Positions 15,502 to 24,195 of a DNA stretch of 46,405 nt are shown here, piece by piece. The stretch is from Bacteroidaceae bacterium (GTDB taxonomy: Bacteria > Bacteroidota > Bacteroidia > Bacteroidales > Bacteroidaceae), in the NCBI GenBank assembly GCA_017524545.1, contig JAFXVN010000064.1, forward strand, positions 1 to 46,405, given 5' to 3'. Every line of letters starts with the position of its first letter. Position 1 is the stretch's first letter. The notes under the pieces were generated by a model. The model worked only from the letters and a program-made list of their open reading frames with translations, searched no databases and was not told the origin of the DNA. The translations under genes were made by a program, and so were the position numbers.

Positions 15502-18500
15502 ATGAAAAGGAAACTGCTTTCTGCCATCTTGCTCTTCTGCTGTGCTTCCCTCTGTCAGGCAGAGGATGAGAAGACCTTCTTCCTCATCTCCAACACCCAC
15601 CTCGACACGCAGTGGAACTGGGATGCCAAGACCACCATATCGCAGTATGTGAAGAACACGCTGGTCGATAACATGGCCCTCATGGACAAGTACCCAAGTT
15701 TCCGCCTTAACTACGAAGGTGCCATCAAGTACATGTGGATGAAGGAGTACTACCCGACGGAGTTCGAGCAGATGAAGCAGTATGTCCAGAACGGGCAGTG
15801 GCACGTCAGCGGCATGTCCATTGACGCTTGCGATGTGATGATGTCCTCGGCCGAGAGCATCCTGCACAGTATGCTCTATGCCAACCGCTTCTACAAGAAG
15901 GAGTTCGGCGTGCGTGGCGGCTACGATGTCATGCTGCCGGACTGCTTCGGCTTCTCCTACGCTCTGCCCTCGCTCATGCGCCATGCCGGGCAGAAGGGCT
16001 TCCATTCTGCCAAGCTCGGATGGGGCTCGTCGGCATACGACAAACTGCCGCACTTCGGCGTCTGGCAAGGCGTGGATGGCAGCAAGGTCTATGCCATCTA
16101 CAAACCCGGAGCATACGATGTTCATGAGGATTGGAACAAGGACTTGACCAACGATGCCGACATTCTTGGCAAGATAAACACCAACATCACGGAGAGCGGC
16201 GTACCCGCCTGCGTGAAGTACGTCGGTCCGCGTGGCGACAGGGGCGGTGCTCTTCAGGACAATCCCAACAAAGAGGGCGAGAACACGCTCTATTGGTTGA
16301 GCTATAATACTCAGAAGGAAGAAGGTCAAATTAAAGTGCGTCTTGCCTCTCCCGACGAGTTCTTTCAGTATATGGAGGAGCACGACAACGGTCAGTACAA
16401 GGTGTGGAACAGTGAGCTGCCCATGCGTGTTCACGGCGTAGGCTCTTATACCAGCTGGGGAGCCTTGAAACTTTGGAACCGCAAGAACGAACTGCTTGCC
16501 GATGCAGCAGAGAAGGCTTCCTCGCTCGCTCTATGGTATGATGTGCGTCCATATCCCTCGGAGCAGCTAAGAAATGCCTGGGTGCGTACCATTTGGCAGC
16601 AGCACCACGACGGGCTGACAGGCACGAGCATCCTGCCTGCCAACGACATTTCCTACAATGAGTACTACATTGCCAACCGTGCCTTTTCCCAAGAGCTTTC
16701 CACAAGTGCCGGTGCTGTCATTCAGCTGATGAACACACAGACGGAAGGCATTCCCATCGTGGTTTATAACCCGCTCTCGCACGAGCGGACGGACATCGTG
16801 GAGGGGTCTGTCTATACAGGCCGTCGCCAGAGCAGTGTCCGGGTTCTCGACCCGGACGGCAATGAGGTTCTTGCGCAAGTCCTGAAATATGATGCCGCTA
16901 CTCGCTGCTTGCACTTCATCTTTGCAGCCACTGTGCCTTCGCTCGGCTATGCCGTCTATGAGGCAAGGGTAGGGGAGACACCGACGTTGACCTCCGACCT
17001 CTCCTTCGAGGGCGGCAACAGCCAAAAGAGAATCTCCAATGGCCGCTATCGTGTCACGGTCAACAGTGCAGGAGACATCAGCAATCTTTTTGACCACAAG
17101 AACAACCGCACTCTCATCAATGCTGCTGTCAAGCAACAGCTCATCTACGACCACGAGGACACTTGGCCTGCTTGGGAAATCAGTTATACTGATGTCTGCC
17201 GCACGCCGTCGTCATACGTGTCGGGCGATGCGGAGATAGAGCTTGTGGAGGATGGCCCGCTGCGCAAGTCGCTGCGCATCACACGCCAGAAGGAAGGCTC
17301 AACCTTTGTGCAGTACATTCGCATGAATGCCCTGAACGACCGCGTGGAGTGCGTCAACGAGGTGGACTGGCAGACGTATGAGCGTATGCTGAAGGTCAAC
17401 TTCCCCTTCACTTTCAGCAATGCCAACGATACCTATGATATATCCTTGGGCACCATCTCGCGTGGCGTCCGCACAAAGGACGAGTACGAGGTCTGCGGCC
17501 ATCAGTGGGCCGACCATAGTGCCACGACTGGCCGCTATGGTGTCGCTATCCTGAGCGATTGCAAATATGGCTGGGACAAACCTTCTGCCACCTCGCTTCG
17601 CTTGACACTCCTGCGCACACCTTCCTGCAAGAACTACGACCATCAGGCCAATATGGATCTCGGGCCGAACAAGTTCACATACGCTCTGCTGCCTCACGAA
17701 GGCGGTTGGAGCGAGCAGACGCAGATGCAGGCAAGTCAGCTCAACCAGCCTCTCATAGCCTTTGTAGCCTCCAAACATTATGGACTCATTGGCCGTCGCG
17801 TGCCCTTTGTTTCGCTCAACACCGACAAGGTCGCCATCAAGGCTCTGAAGAAGTCCGAGGACAGCTCCGAGAATATCCCCGAGTTCATCGTGCGCGTCTA
17901 TGAATGGGCGGGCGAAGACCAACAGGATGTGCGCCTCTCCTTCCCCTTGCCTATCGGTTCGGCATGCGAGGTGAACGGCATCGAGGAAGAGATTCCCGAT
18001 GGGCAATTCACAATAGACAATGGGCAATTGGTCTTCAATATCGGCCGTTATCAGCCCAGGACCTTTGCGGTGCGTCCTGCCACGATGGGCTTTGTTACCT
18101 ATGGAGGCATCGAAATTGGCCTTCCGTCTGGTCGCCCCATCACGCTCCCTTACAACATAGACCTGATGAGCTACGACAACGCTCGGGGCAATGCAATCAG
18201 CACTTATACATACGCCTACCCTGCAGAGCTTATTTCCGATACCCTTACATGCGACGGCATCGACTTCGTTATGGGGCCTCGCGAGAGTAGTGCTAAGAAT
18301 GTCTTGCGTCTCAACTCCGAACAAACAATTGCCCTCGACCGTAAGCCCGGCGAGAAAAAGCTTTACTTGCTCATGGCCAGTCCCACAGCAGCAGGTGCCA
18401 AGGTGACGGTGAAGGCTGGCGACGAAGAGACCGTGATAGACGTGCCCTATTTCTCTGGCCGCTGCGCAGAGCCACCCTCCTGCACCACGCTCACGGAGAA

Positions 18501-19347
18501 CTACCGCAGAGAGAACATTGTCTTTGCCTCGTCCCATGCCCACAAGGTGCCCGACAAGACAAACGAGACGATGCAGATGCTTTATATATATAAATATGGT
18601 ATAGAGCTGCCCGAAGGTGTCGATGAAGTCACTATCAGTTCTTCCGACCGCAAGACCTTCCTCTTTGCAGTGACTGCCTCTGCCACTCAGACCGACGACA
18701 TCGAACCCTTCGCGCCCCTCACCACAGAGATAGAATCTTCAATGGTCAATGGTCAATGGTCAAATAGTAAATGGTATGATGACCGCCTCGTGCCGCGTTC
18801 CGTTTCCGCTTCGCATCAGAACGGCACAAACGAGTCGGCCGCCAAAGCCAACGACCAAGACCCCACGACCAAGTGGTGTGTCACCAGCGGACAGAGCGAA
18901 ACGCCTTGGCTGCAATACGTGCTGAAGGACACGGCCGTCGTGGAGCACTGGATGGTGCTTGGTGCAGCTCGCGAGAGCGGCGGCTATGTGGCCAAGTCCT
19001 TCAAGTTGCAGTATTTGGCAGAAGACGGCACTTGGGTGGATGCCGATGTTGTGGAGGGCAACCAGAAGAACAAGGTCATTCGCACCCTTTCGCAGCCCAT
19101 CACCACAACCCGCGTCCGCCTGCAGATGATTCAGGGTGAACAGAATGCCTACACCACTCGCATCTACGAGTTTGCCGTCTATGGCTACCTCAAGGGCGAA
19201 GACCCGGATGGCATGTACAATGTACAATGTACGATGGACGATATGCCGTGGTACGACATGAGCGGTAAAAAGATAAATCCCCAATGGCTTAACGCTAAAT
19301 CCACAAGAGGAATTTATATACAGAAAGGAAGAAAAGTAATTAAATAA
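15502..19347 (+). CDS. GH38 alpha-mannosidase with F5/8-type domain and C-terminal tag
   Basis: The 1,281-residue secreted enzyme has a signal peptide (1-20). The GH38 N-terminus has zinc ligands His33 and Asp35 (NTHLDTQWNWD), the nucleophile Asp147 in LPDCFGFS, and the later WQQHHDGLTGTS His/Asp motif (about 368-379). Long beta-sandwich domains follow. A discoidin/F5-8-type domain spans about 1100-1240 (SASHQNGT..., DPTTKWCV, YEFAVYGY), and the tail is YDMSGKKIN...GIYIQKGRKVIK. It should release alpha-mannose from N-glycans or other mannosides. Three 7-bp-unit repeats are read through near its domain joins (residues about 835-844, 1080-1090 and 1239-1246). Upstream is the regulatory-like protein, downstream a SIMPL protein 23 bp away. 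Confidence 0.92.
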   Translation: MKRKLLSAILLFCCASLCQAEDEKTFFLISNTHLDTQWNWDAKTTISQYVKNTLVDNMALMDKYPSFRLNYEGAIKYMWMKEYYPTEFEQMKQYVQNGQWHVSGMSIDACDVMMSSAESILHSMLYANRFYKKEFGVRGGYDVMLPDCFGFSYALPSLMRHAGQKGFHSAKLGWGSSAYDKLPHFGVWQGVDGSKVYAIYKPGAYDVHEDWNKDLTNDADILGKINTNITESGVPACVKYVGPRGDRGGALQDNPNKEGENTLYWLSYNTQKEEGQIKVRLASPDEFFQYMEEHDNGQYKVWNSELPMRVHGVGSYTSWGALKLWNRKNELLADAAEKASSLALWYDVRPYPSEQLRNAWVRTIWQQHHDGLTGTSILPANDISYNEYYIANRAFSQELSTSAGAVIQLMNTQTEGIPIVVYNPLSHERTDIVEGSVYTGRRQSSVRVLDPDGNEVLAQVLKYDAATRCLHFIFAATVPSLGYAVYEARVGETPTLTSDLSFEGGNSQKRISNGRYRVTVNSAGDISNLFDHKNNRTLINAAVKQQLIYDHEDTWPAWEISYTDVCRTPSSYVSGDAEIELVEDGPLRKSLRITRQKEGSTFVQYIRMNALNDRVECVNEVDWQTYERMLKVNFPFTFSNANDTYDISLGTISRGVRTKDEYEVCGHQWADHSATTGRYGVAILSDCKYGWDKPSATSLRLTLLRTPSCKNYDHQANMDLGPNKFTYALLPHEGGWSEQTQMQASQLNQPLIAFVASKHYGLIGRRVPFVSLNTDKVAIKALKKSEDSSENIPEFIVRVYEWAGEDQQDVRLSFPLPIGSACEVNGIEEEIPDGQFTIDNGQLVFNIGRYQPRTFAVRPATMGFVTYGGIEIGLPSGRPITLPYNIDLMSYDNARGNAISTYTYAYPAELISDTLTCDGIDFVMGPRESSAKNVLRLNSEQTIALDRKPGEKKLYLLMASPTAAGAKVTVKAGDEETVIDVPYFSGRCAEPPSCTTLTENYRRENIVFASSHAHKVPDKTNETMQMLYIYKYGIELPEGVDEVTISSSDRKTFLFAVTASATQTDDIEPFAPLTTEIESSMVNGQWSNSKWYDDRLVPRSVSASHQNGTNESAAKANDQDPTTKWCVTSGQSETPWLQYVLKDTAVVEHWMVLGAARESGGYVAKSFKLQYLAEDGTWVDADVVEGNQKNKVIRTLSQPITTTRVRLQMIQGEQNAYTTRIYEFAVYGYLKGEDPDGMYNVQCTMDDMPWYDMSGKKINPQWLNAKSTRGIYIQKGRKVIK
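18004..18031. repeat. Four 7-bp units inside GH38
   Basis: CAATTCA, CAATAGA, CAATGGG, CAATTGG; translated within GQFTIDNGQLVFN. Confidence 0.7.
18739..18770. repeat. 7-bp units at the GH38 / F5-8 domain join
   Basis: TCAATGG units (two perfect, then drifted). Translated as SMVNGQWSNSKWYD just before the discoidin-like domain. Confidence 0.7.
19214..19237. repeat. 7-bp units before the GH38 C-terminal tail
   Basis: TGTACAA, TGTACAA, TGTACGA; translated as MYNVQCTMDD between the discoidin-like domain and the tail. Confidence 0.65.
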
Positions 19348-19370
19348 CCTTAATAAATAACTTTAATACT

Positions 19371-20093
19371 ATGCAAGTGAATCATTCAAAATTCGCAGGC
19401 GAGGCGTTGATACTCGCCATTGGCATCTTCTTCGGATGCAGAGCTATCCAACAAGGTATCGTGCAGTTCAAGGAAATGGATCGTATCGTCACAGCCAAAG
19501 GTCTGTGCGAGCGGGAAGTGAAGGCCGACAAAGCCACTTGGCCGCTGAAGTTCAAGGAACTTGGCAACGACCCCGCAGAACTCTACGGACGCATCGAGAA
19601 GGACAACGAAGTCATCCTGAAGTTCCTCAAGGCAGGTGGACTGACAGACGAGGAAATCTCCTTGGCACCGCCCACGCTCGTTGACCAGCAGGCCAACATG
19701 AGCTACTCCAGCGAGACTGTCCGCTATCGCTACAAGGCAAACTGCGTTGTCACCGTTGTCACCAAGAACGTGGACCTCGTGCGCAAGCTTGTCAACAAGC
19801 AGCCAGAGCTGATGCGCCAAGGCGTTACCATTGTCGGCAACGAGTACGATGACGACCCAGCTGTGACCTACGAGTTCACAGGCTTGAACGACATCAAGCC
19901 CGAGATGATAGCCGAGGCGACTAAGAACGCCCGCAAGACGGCGGAGCGCTTTGCCGAGGACTCCGAGAGCGAGCTGGGTAAGATACGCACGGCCGACCAG
20001 GGTCAGTTCAGCATCGAGAACCGCGACAAGAACACCCCGTGGCTCAAGAACGTCCGCGTCGTTACCACCGTCGTCTATTACCTCAAGGACTGA
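19371..20093 (+). CDS. SIMPL domain protein
   Basis: The 240-residue protein has one N-terminal hydrophobic segment (EALILAIGIFFGCRAIQQG). A SIMPL (DUF541) domain follows: ITVxxxG-like TAKGLCEREVKADKATW near 42, the central NVDLVRKLVNKQPELMRQGV stretch, and the AxxxAxxxAExFAEDSESELGKI helix. SIMPL proteins are periplasmic or membrane anchored and of poorly defined function. Only 23 bp separate it from GH38. Its last 16 bp overlap the 3' end of the convergent TSCPD gene. Confidence 0.8.
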   Translation: MQVNHSKFAGEALILAIGIFFGCRAIQQGIVQFKEMDRIVTAKGLCEREVKADKATWPLKFKELGNDPAELYGRIEKDNEVILKFLKAGGLTDEEISLAPPTLVDQQANMSYSSETVRYRYKANCVVTVVTKNVDLVRKLVNKQPELMRQGVTIVGNEYDDDPAVTYEFTGLNDIKPEMIAEATKNARKTAERFAEDSESELGKIRTADQGQFSIENRDKNTPWLKNVRVVTTVVYYLKD

Positions 20094-20341
20094 GCCTTCA
20101 GTTGTTCCAAGGCTCTGCACAGCTGGTCAGGACACGAAGTTCGCTTCGTGCCGCAACGGATACCGTCTAAGCGGCGGATGACATCGTCTATCTTTTGTCC
20201 CGTAACGAGTCGGCTGATGCCCTGCAGGTTGCCGTTGCACCCGCCAACGAAGAACACCTGCTGGATGATGTCATTGTCATCTGCGGTCACGTCAATCACT
20301 TGCGAGCAAGTTCCCTGTGTCTGGTATTGAATGTGTTTCAT
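20078..20341 (-). CDS. TSCPD domain protein (TIGR03905-like)
   Basis: The 87-residue protein reads as the short stand-alone TSCPD family: YQTQGTCSQVIDV at the start, VFFVGGCNGNLQGISRLV in the middle and the signature CGTKRTSCPDQL near the end. The Cys residues suggest metal binding. The domain is related to the C-terminus of class II ribonucleotide reductases and its stand-alone role is not known. It overlaps the SIMPL gene tail to tail. Confidence 0.85.
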   Translation of the reverse strand: MKHIQYQTQGTCSQVIDVTADDNDIIQQVFFVGGCNGNLQGISRLVTGQKIDDVIRRLDGIRCGTKRTSCPDQLCRALEQLKAQSLR

Positions 20342-20351
20342 GTGATGTTGT

Positions 20352-23072
20352 TTATTTGAAACTTAGATACTTCTTTCCTCCCTGAATGTAGATTGAACCT
20401 TGCGGAGTCGTTGGATGTTGGCCGTTGGGCATCGGCCATTTGCGGCCAAGTGTGTCATAGACAGACTTCCCCTTCGCAGGAGAGTTGAAGGGAGGCTGAA
20501 TGATTCCTATGGGGTCTTCGCCCTCTTCGACTCGTTCGATGCGGAAGTGATCAACCTTGAACCAGCCTGTGGCTTCGCTGCTTGAGGCTTGTGTGCCGTC
20601 GGGCTTCAGGCAGCTGGTGCGGATGCCGAGGCTGAGGCTCTCGCCTTCCTTGACATCCACCGTCACTTCCATCTCTTCCAGTATGAAGGAGGAAGAGCTC
20701 TTGCTGTGATGCCCTGCGAAGGTGGCTGTCTCGCCCTCTGTCAGGTTCCCCGCATAGTCACTCTCTTTGCCGAAGTACTGGACGTTGCTGTTAGCAAAGA
20801 GCCGACAGGTGCCGAGTTGCCCGTCCTGACACCAAAGGAGGCAGCGGACACGGTAGGTTCCGGGCGTGAGCTTCGAGGCGGGAACGGTTTGATAGAGCTG
20901 GAAGTCGAGCGGGAAGGGCAGCGTCCTGTACCAGCAGACATTCTCGCCATAATGGTTCATGGCATCGTGGTTGATGCCGTAGCTGTTGCCGTTCAGTGTC
21001 CCCTGCACGCTCCATCCATAGGGGCGGTAGCTTTTCTTCTCTATGCCGCCGTGATTGACCTGTGTGGCCGAGGTGAGTTCAAAGTCGGGATTGATAAGCA
21101 GAGAGTCGGTGAGCGTCTTCTTCCCTTTGCGCAAAGCATCTGGGAAAACGGTGACGCGCAGCTTGGCAGCACCGTAAGGCACAAGCTTGATGCTGCGCTG
21201 GCTGCCGCTAAAGACGATGTACTCCGATGCCGGCAGGACAGGATTGTAGCGGTTGTTTTCTAATGTCCAAGTGATGGGGCGGACGGGGAGCGTCACGCTG
21301 AGGGGCGTGCCGTCGAGGTCGAAGGGATAGGCGTTCTGGAGCTTCTCCTGGTCTGTGTCGAGCGTCAGCGTCTCGGCATCTGTGTTGAGGGCGTAGTTGA
21401 AGGCTCCGCCCGGTGTCATGCTCCAGCACTTGAAGCCGTCGCCAGGCACCTTGCCGTTCATGTTGCTATATTCGTTTGTGTCCTCGGAGACTTTGGCGGG
21501 CACAGGATAGGTCATAAGCAGCGGACCGCACTCCACATATTTCCCCTGTCCTCTTGCTGCCTCCACGACTGTCGGTGTCATGGTGAGCGAGAGCGTCACC
21601 ACATCGCCATCGTTCCAGTCGCGTTCCAAAGTGACGAAAGAAGACCCCTCTAAATCTCCCCTTAAAGGGGAGACTTCCTGTTCCTCTCCACTTGATGGAG
21701 AGATGGAGAGGGTCCCTTCTTTGCACCAGCCGGGGATGCGGAAGACAAAAGGAAAGTGTGTCGTCTCGGGCAGGGAGAAGCGGAAAGTAATCTCCCCGCT
21801 GAAGGGGTAGTACGTCTCCTCTGTGATGTGGCACTGCGTTTCGCCCACCTTGAAGTCAATCTCGCTGGGCGCGTACATTGCCGCCACGATGGCTTCGTCC
21901 TTGCCGCGCATCCAGAGGCGCGAGGCGAAGTTGGGCATCATGCGGTGCATGTTGCCGGCACAGCACTCCGTCTCGTGCGTGGGGCGGTAGGCCATCCATG
22001 TCGAGCCGCGCTTGAACTTGTTGTTGTCGGAGTTGCCCGTGCAGATGACCTGGTTGACGGACGAGAAGTACTGCACGGCATCGAAGTTGGCAGTGACGGC
22101 TCCCGGTGCGGCGTTGAAGATGGCACGCTCGATGCGGTCGGCCCATTCGGCCTCGCCTGTGACGGTGAGGAAGTAGCCGAGCGACCAGGTATAGTCGGTG
22201 ATGTCGCAGGTCTCGTGGGCGATGTCAATGTCCTGCCCCAGCGTGTATTCCGCGCTGCTTGGCACACCGTCGGGCAGCAAATGGTCGCGCTCCATCTTCC
22301 GTTCTGCATTCATGGCGATGCGCAGGTACTCCTCGTTGCCTGTATAGGCGTAGAGGAGCAAGGGAACTTTGAGCATTTCGCAATAGGTGACGCCGTGCAG
22401 GTGGATGAACTCTTCGCTGCCGGCATCGGTGGCATCGAATTCGAAGCCGCCTGTCTTGTAAGCAGTCTCGGCCTTCGTCAGGAGGCTTTTCGTGCCAGTC
22501 TCTCCATAGAGCCAGAGCAAACCTTCGAGGTTGAGGATGTGGCGGCGGCCGTTGGTCAGGTCGGTGTTGGTCATCGTGTTGTAATTCCTGCGCAGAGCCG
22601 TCTTGAGCGTTGACGGATTGCCGTGCGCGTCGGAGTATGCTTTCATGGCCCGCCAGAAGACGGCCTGCGGCCAGAGGCTGCTGATGACCGACGAGCCGAG
22701 CCGACCGTTCGACTGCGGATGGGCTATTGTATATTTGATGCCATCTTCGCCTTTCTTGATGAGTTCCTCGTCATTGAGGAGATAACCCAGACGGAGCAGT
22801 CCGTCGGTGTAGTAGGCCGTCTGCTCATAGCGCCACCAGTCCTGCCCGTAGTCGCCGTTGCGCGGTATCTCGCCCGCCCACAGGCAAGTGTTGTAGGGAT
22901 AGGAAAGGGCTTCGGGATGTCCTGTCAGTCCACTCTTCTGCCGCTGCAGAAACTCCAGCAGCCAGCCCTTTGGCGTGATGTCTGCAATAAGACCCTCCTG
23001 AAAAACAAACTCTGCTCCCTGGCTTGCAAAGCAAACCATGAGTGCCGCCAATAGCATGTATGCTCTTCTCAT
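20352..23072 (-). CDS. GH127 (DUF1680) beta-L-arabinofuranosidase-like protein
   Basis: From ATG 23072 the protein has about 906 residues with a signal peptide (MRRAYMLLAALMVCFASQGA). The (alpha/alpha)6-barrel domain has the family start LxxxWLLEFLQRQKSGLTGH and LTNGRRHILNLEGLLWLYG. The catalytic zinc/Cys signatures ETCD (about 285) and ETECCAGN (about 366) are both present. Two beta-sandwich modules and the tail YDTLGRKW...GSIYIQGGKKYLSFK follow. GH127 enzymes cleave beta-L-arabinofuranosides from plant hydroxyproline-rich glycans; other activities exist in DUF1680. A double-hairpin repeat is translated in frame near residues 453-477. The ATG at 23120 lies downstream of the promoter too, but 23072 gives the better signal peptide. 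Confidence 0.87.
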   Translation of the reverse strand: MRRAYMLLAALMVCFASQGAEFVFQEGLIADITPKGWLLEFLQRQKSGLTGHPEALSYPYNTCLWAGEIPRNGDYGQDWWRYEQTAYYTDGLLRLGYLLNDEELIKKGEDGIKYTIAHPQSNGRLGSSVISSLWPQAVFWRAMKAYSDAHGNPSTLKTALRRNYNTMTNTDLTNGRRHILNLEGLLWLYGETGTKSLLTKAETAYKTGGFEFDATDAGSEEFIHLHGVTYCEMLKVPLLLYAYTGNEEYLRIAMNAERKMERDHLLPDGVPSSAEYTLGQDIDIAHETCDITDYTWSLGYFLTVTGEAEWADRIERAIFNAAPGAVTANFDAVQYFSSVNQVICTGNSDNNKFKRGSTWMAYRPTHETECCAGNMHRMMPNFASRLWMRGKDEAIVAAMYAPSEIDFKVGETQCHITEETYYPFSGEITFRFSLPETTHFPFVFRIPGWCKEGTLSISPSSGEEQEVSPLRGDLEGSSFVTLERDWNDGDVVTLSLTMTPTVVEAARGQGKYVECGPLLMTYPVPAKVSEDTNEYSNMNGKVPGDGFKCWSMTPGGAFNYALNTDAETLTLDTDQEKLQNAYPFDLDGTPLSVTLPVRPITWTLENNRYNPVLPASEYIVFSGSQRSIKLVPYGAAKLRVTVFPDALRKGKKTLTDSLLINPDFELTSATQVNHGGIEKKSYRPYGWSVQGTLNGNSYGINHDAMNHYGENVCWYRTLPFPLDFQLYQTVPASKLTPGTYRVRCLLWCQDGQLGTCRLFANSNVQYFGKESDYAGNLTEGETATFAGHHSKSSSSFILEEMEVTVDVKEGESLSLGIRTSCLKPDGTQASSSEATGWFKVDHFRIERVEEGEDPIGIIQPPFNSPAKGKSVYDTLGRKWPMPNGQHPTTPQGSIYIQGGKKYLSFK
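21642..21715. repeat. Double-hairpin element inside the GH127 gene
   Basis: Outer arms AGACCCCTCT (21642-21651) and AGAGGGTC (21707-21714). Inner hairpins TCTCCCCTTAAAGGGGAGA (21655-21673) and CTCTCCA-CTTGA-TGGAGAG (21684-21702). Translated on the minus strand as SPSSGEEQEVSPLRGDLEGS. Confidence 0.85.
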
Positions 23073-23099
23073 AACTAACCAGATGTTTCTTTTTGCCTG

Positions 23100-23107
23100 C
23101 AAAGTTA
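23100..23107 (-). promoter_or_regulatory. -7 box for GH127 gene
   Basis: TAACTTTG on the minus strand, with TTGA at the -33 position (23127-23130), 19 bp apart. Confidence 0.6.
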
Positions 23108-23211
23108 CAAAGAAATGCATAATGAATCAAGCTATTGGGTTAAATAAATAGTAACTTTTTGGCAATTCAAACTCCAATGGTCAGGCAAAAGGAGAAAAGT
23201 GCGTGATTTAT

Positions 23212-23242
23212 TTGGCAGAACAGAGAAATAACAGTACCTTTG
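23212..23242 (+). promoter_or_regulatory. Promoter for the FISUMP-type lipoprotein
   Basis: TTGG (23212-23215), 19 bp, TACCTTTG (23235-23242). Confidence 0.75.
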
Positions 23243-23313
23243 CCAACGTAAAGAAGAACATGGCGTGTTCAAGAAGGAAGCCACCCATGTTACTAAAAGC
23301 AAAAAGACATACG

Positions 23314-24069
23314 ATGAAAACAAGAAGTATTATGAAGTCGTTGCTCCTGATGGCGTGGTGTGCAGGTGCCTGTGTCGTCAGCAGCTGTGGCGATGATGAT
23401 GATGAAATCAGTCCTGTGGAAAATTCAGGTGGAAGTTCAAGTAGAGCCGACACCAAAGAATATGTTGACCTCGACTTGCCCTCTGGTACGCTGTGGGCAA
23501 CCTGCAATGTCGGAGCCAGCAGCCCCGAAGAATCTGGCGACTACTTCGCCTGGGGCGAAACGACACCGAAGGACGATTATGGTTGGAGCACCTACAAGTG
23601 GTGCAAAGGCTCAAGTTCGACGATGACGAAGTACTGCACAAACAAGAATTCCGGCACGGTTGACAAAAAGACTGTGCTTGAGCCAGAGGACGATGCCGCG
23701 ACAGCTAATTGGGGCAGCGAATGGCAGACACCGAGCTTGGAACAGCTTCAGGAGTTGTGCGACGACAGATACACGACAACGACATGGACGACGCAAAACG
23801 GCGTGAACGGCTGCAAGATAACGAGCAACAGCAACGGCAACTCCATTTTCCTGCCCGCTGCGGGCTATCGCAACGATACGAGGTTCTTCCACGCAGGCGG
23901 CTTCGGCTTCTACTGGTCGCGTTCGCTCCGCCCAGAGGACGGCTACACCACAACCGACAGCCGCAGCGCGGATGGCTTGGACTTCGACGCGGACGGCATC
24001 TACTGGAGCAGCTACTGCCGCCGCTACTACGGCCAAAGCATCCGCCCTGTCCACGTTGACAATAAGTGA
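23314..24069 (+). CDS. Lipoprotein with FISUMP/DUF1566-like domain
   Basis: The protein has 251 residues from ATG 23314, with a type II signal peptide (CAGACVVSSCGDDDD). The single globular domain has the signature of the Fibrobacter succinogenes major paralogous domain: YVDLDLPSGTLWATCNVGA, GDYFAWGET, WGSEWQTPSLEQLQEL, FLPAAGYR, YWSRS and a closing SIRPVH. Such domains are common in surface lipoproteins of Bacteroidales and have a C-type-lectin-like fold in relatives. Function unknown. The upstream in-frame extension from 23203 overlaps the promoter and is not used. Confidence 0.8.
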   Translation: MKTRSIMKSLLLMAWCAGACVVSSCGDDDDEISPVENSGGSSSRADTKEYVDLDLPSGTLWATCNVGASSPEESGDYFAWGETTPKDDYGWSTYKWCKGSSSTMTKYCTNKNSGTVDKKTVLEPEDDAATANWGSEWQTPSLEQLQELCDDRYTTTTWTTQNGVNGCKITSNSNGNSIFLPAAGYRNDTRFFHAGGFGFYWSRSLRPEDGYTTTDSRSADGLDFDADGIYWSSYCRRYYGQSIRPVHVDNK

Positions 24070-24151
24070 GACACCTAAGCTATATGACCAATTAGGTTAA
24101 CCTAAATGCGCAATTAGGCACGCCTAATTCCCCCACGAGGCATGGCTCGTG
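24070..24151. repeat. 22-bp-unit array with dyad cores
   Basis: Units at 24086, 24108 and 24130, with a weak one before them. Each core is palindromic: TTAGGTTAACCTAA, AATTAGGCACGCCTAATT, CACGAGGCATGGCTCGTG. Confidence 0.8.
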
Positions 24152-24195
24152 AGGCAAAATGAAATACTAACAACAAAACCTTAAGATAAACAACA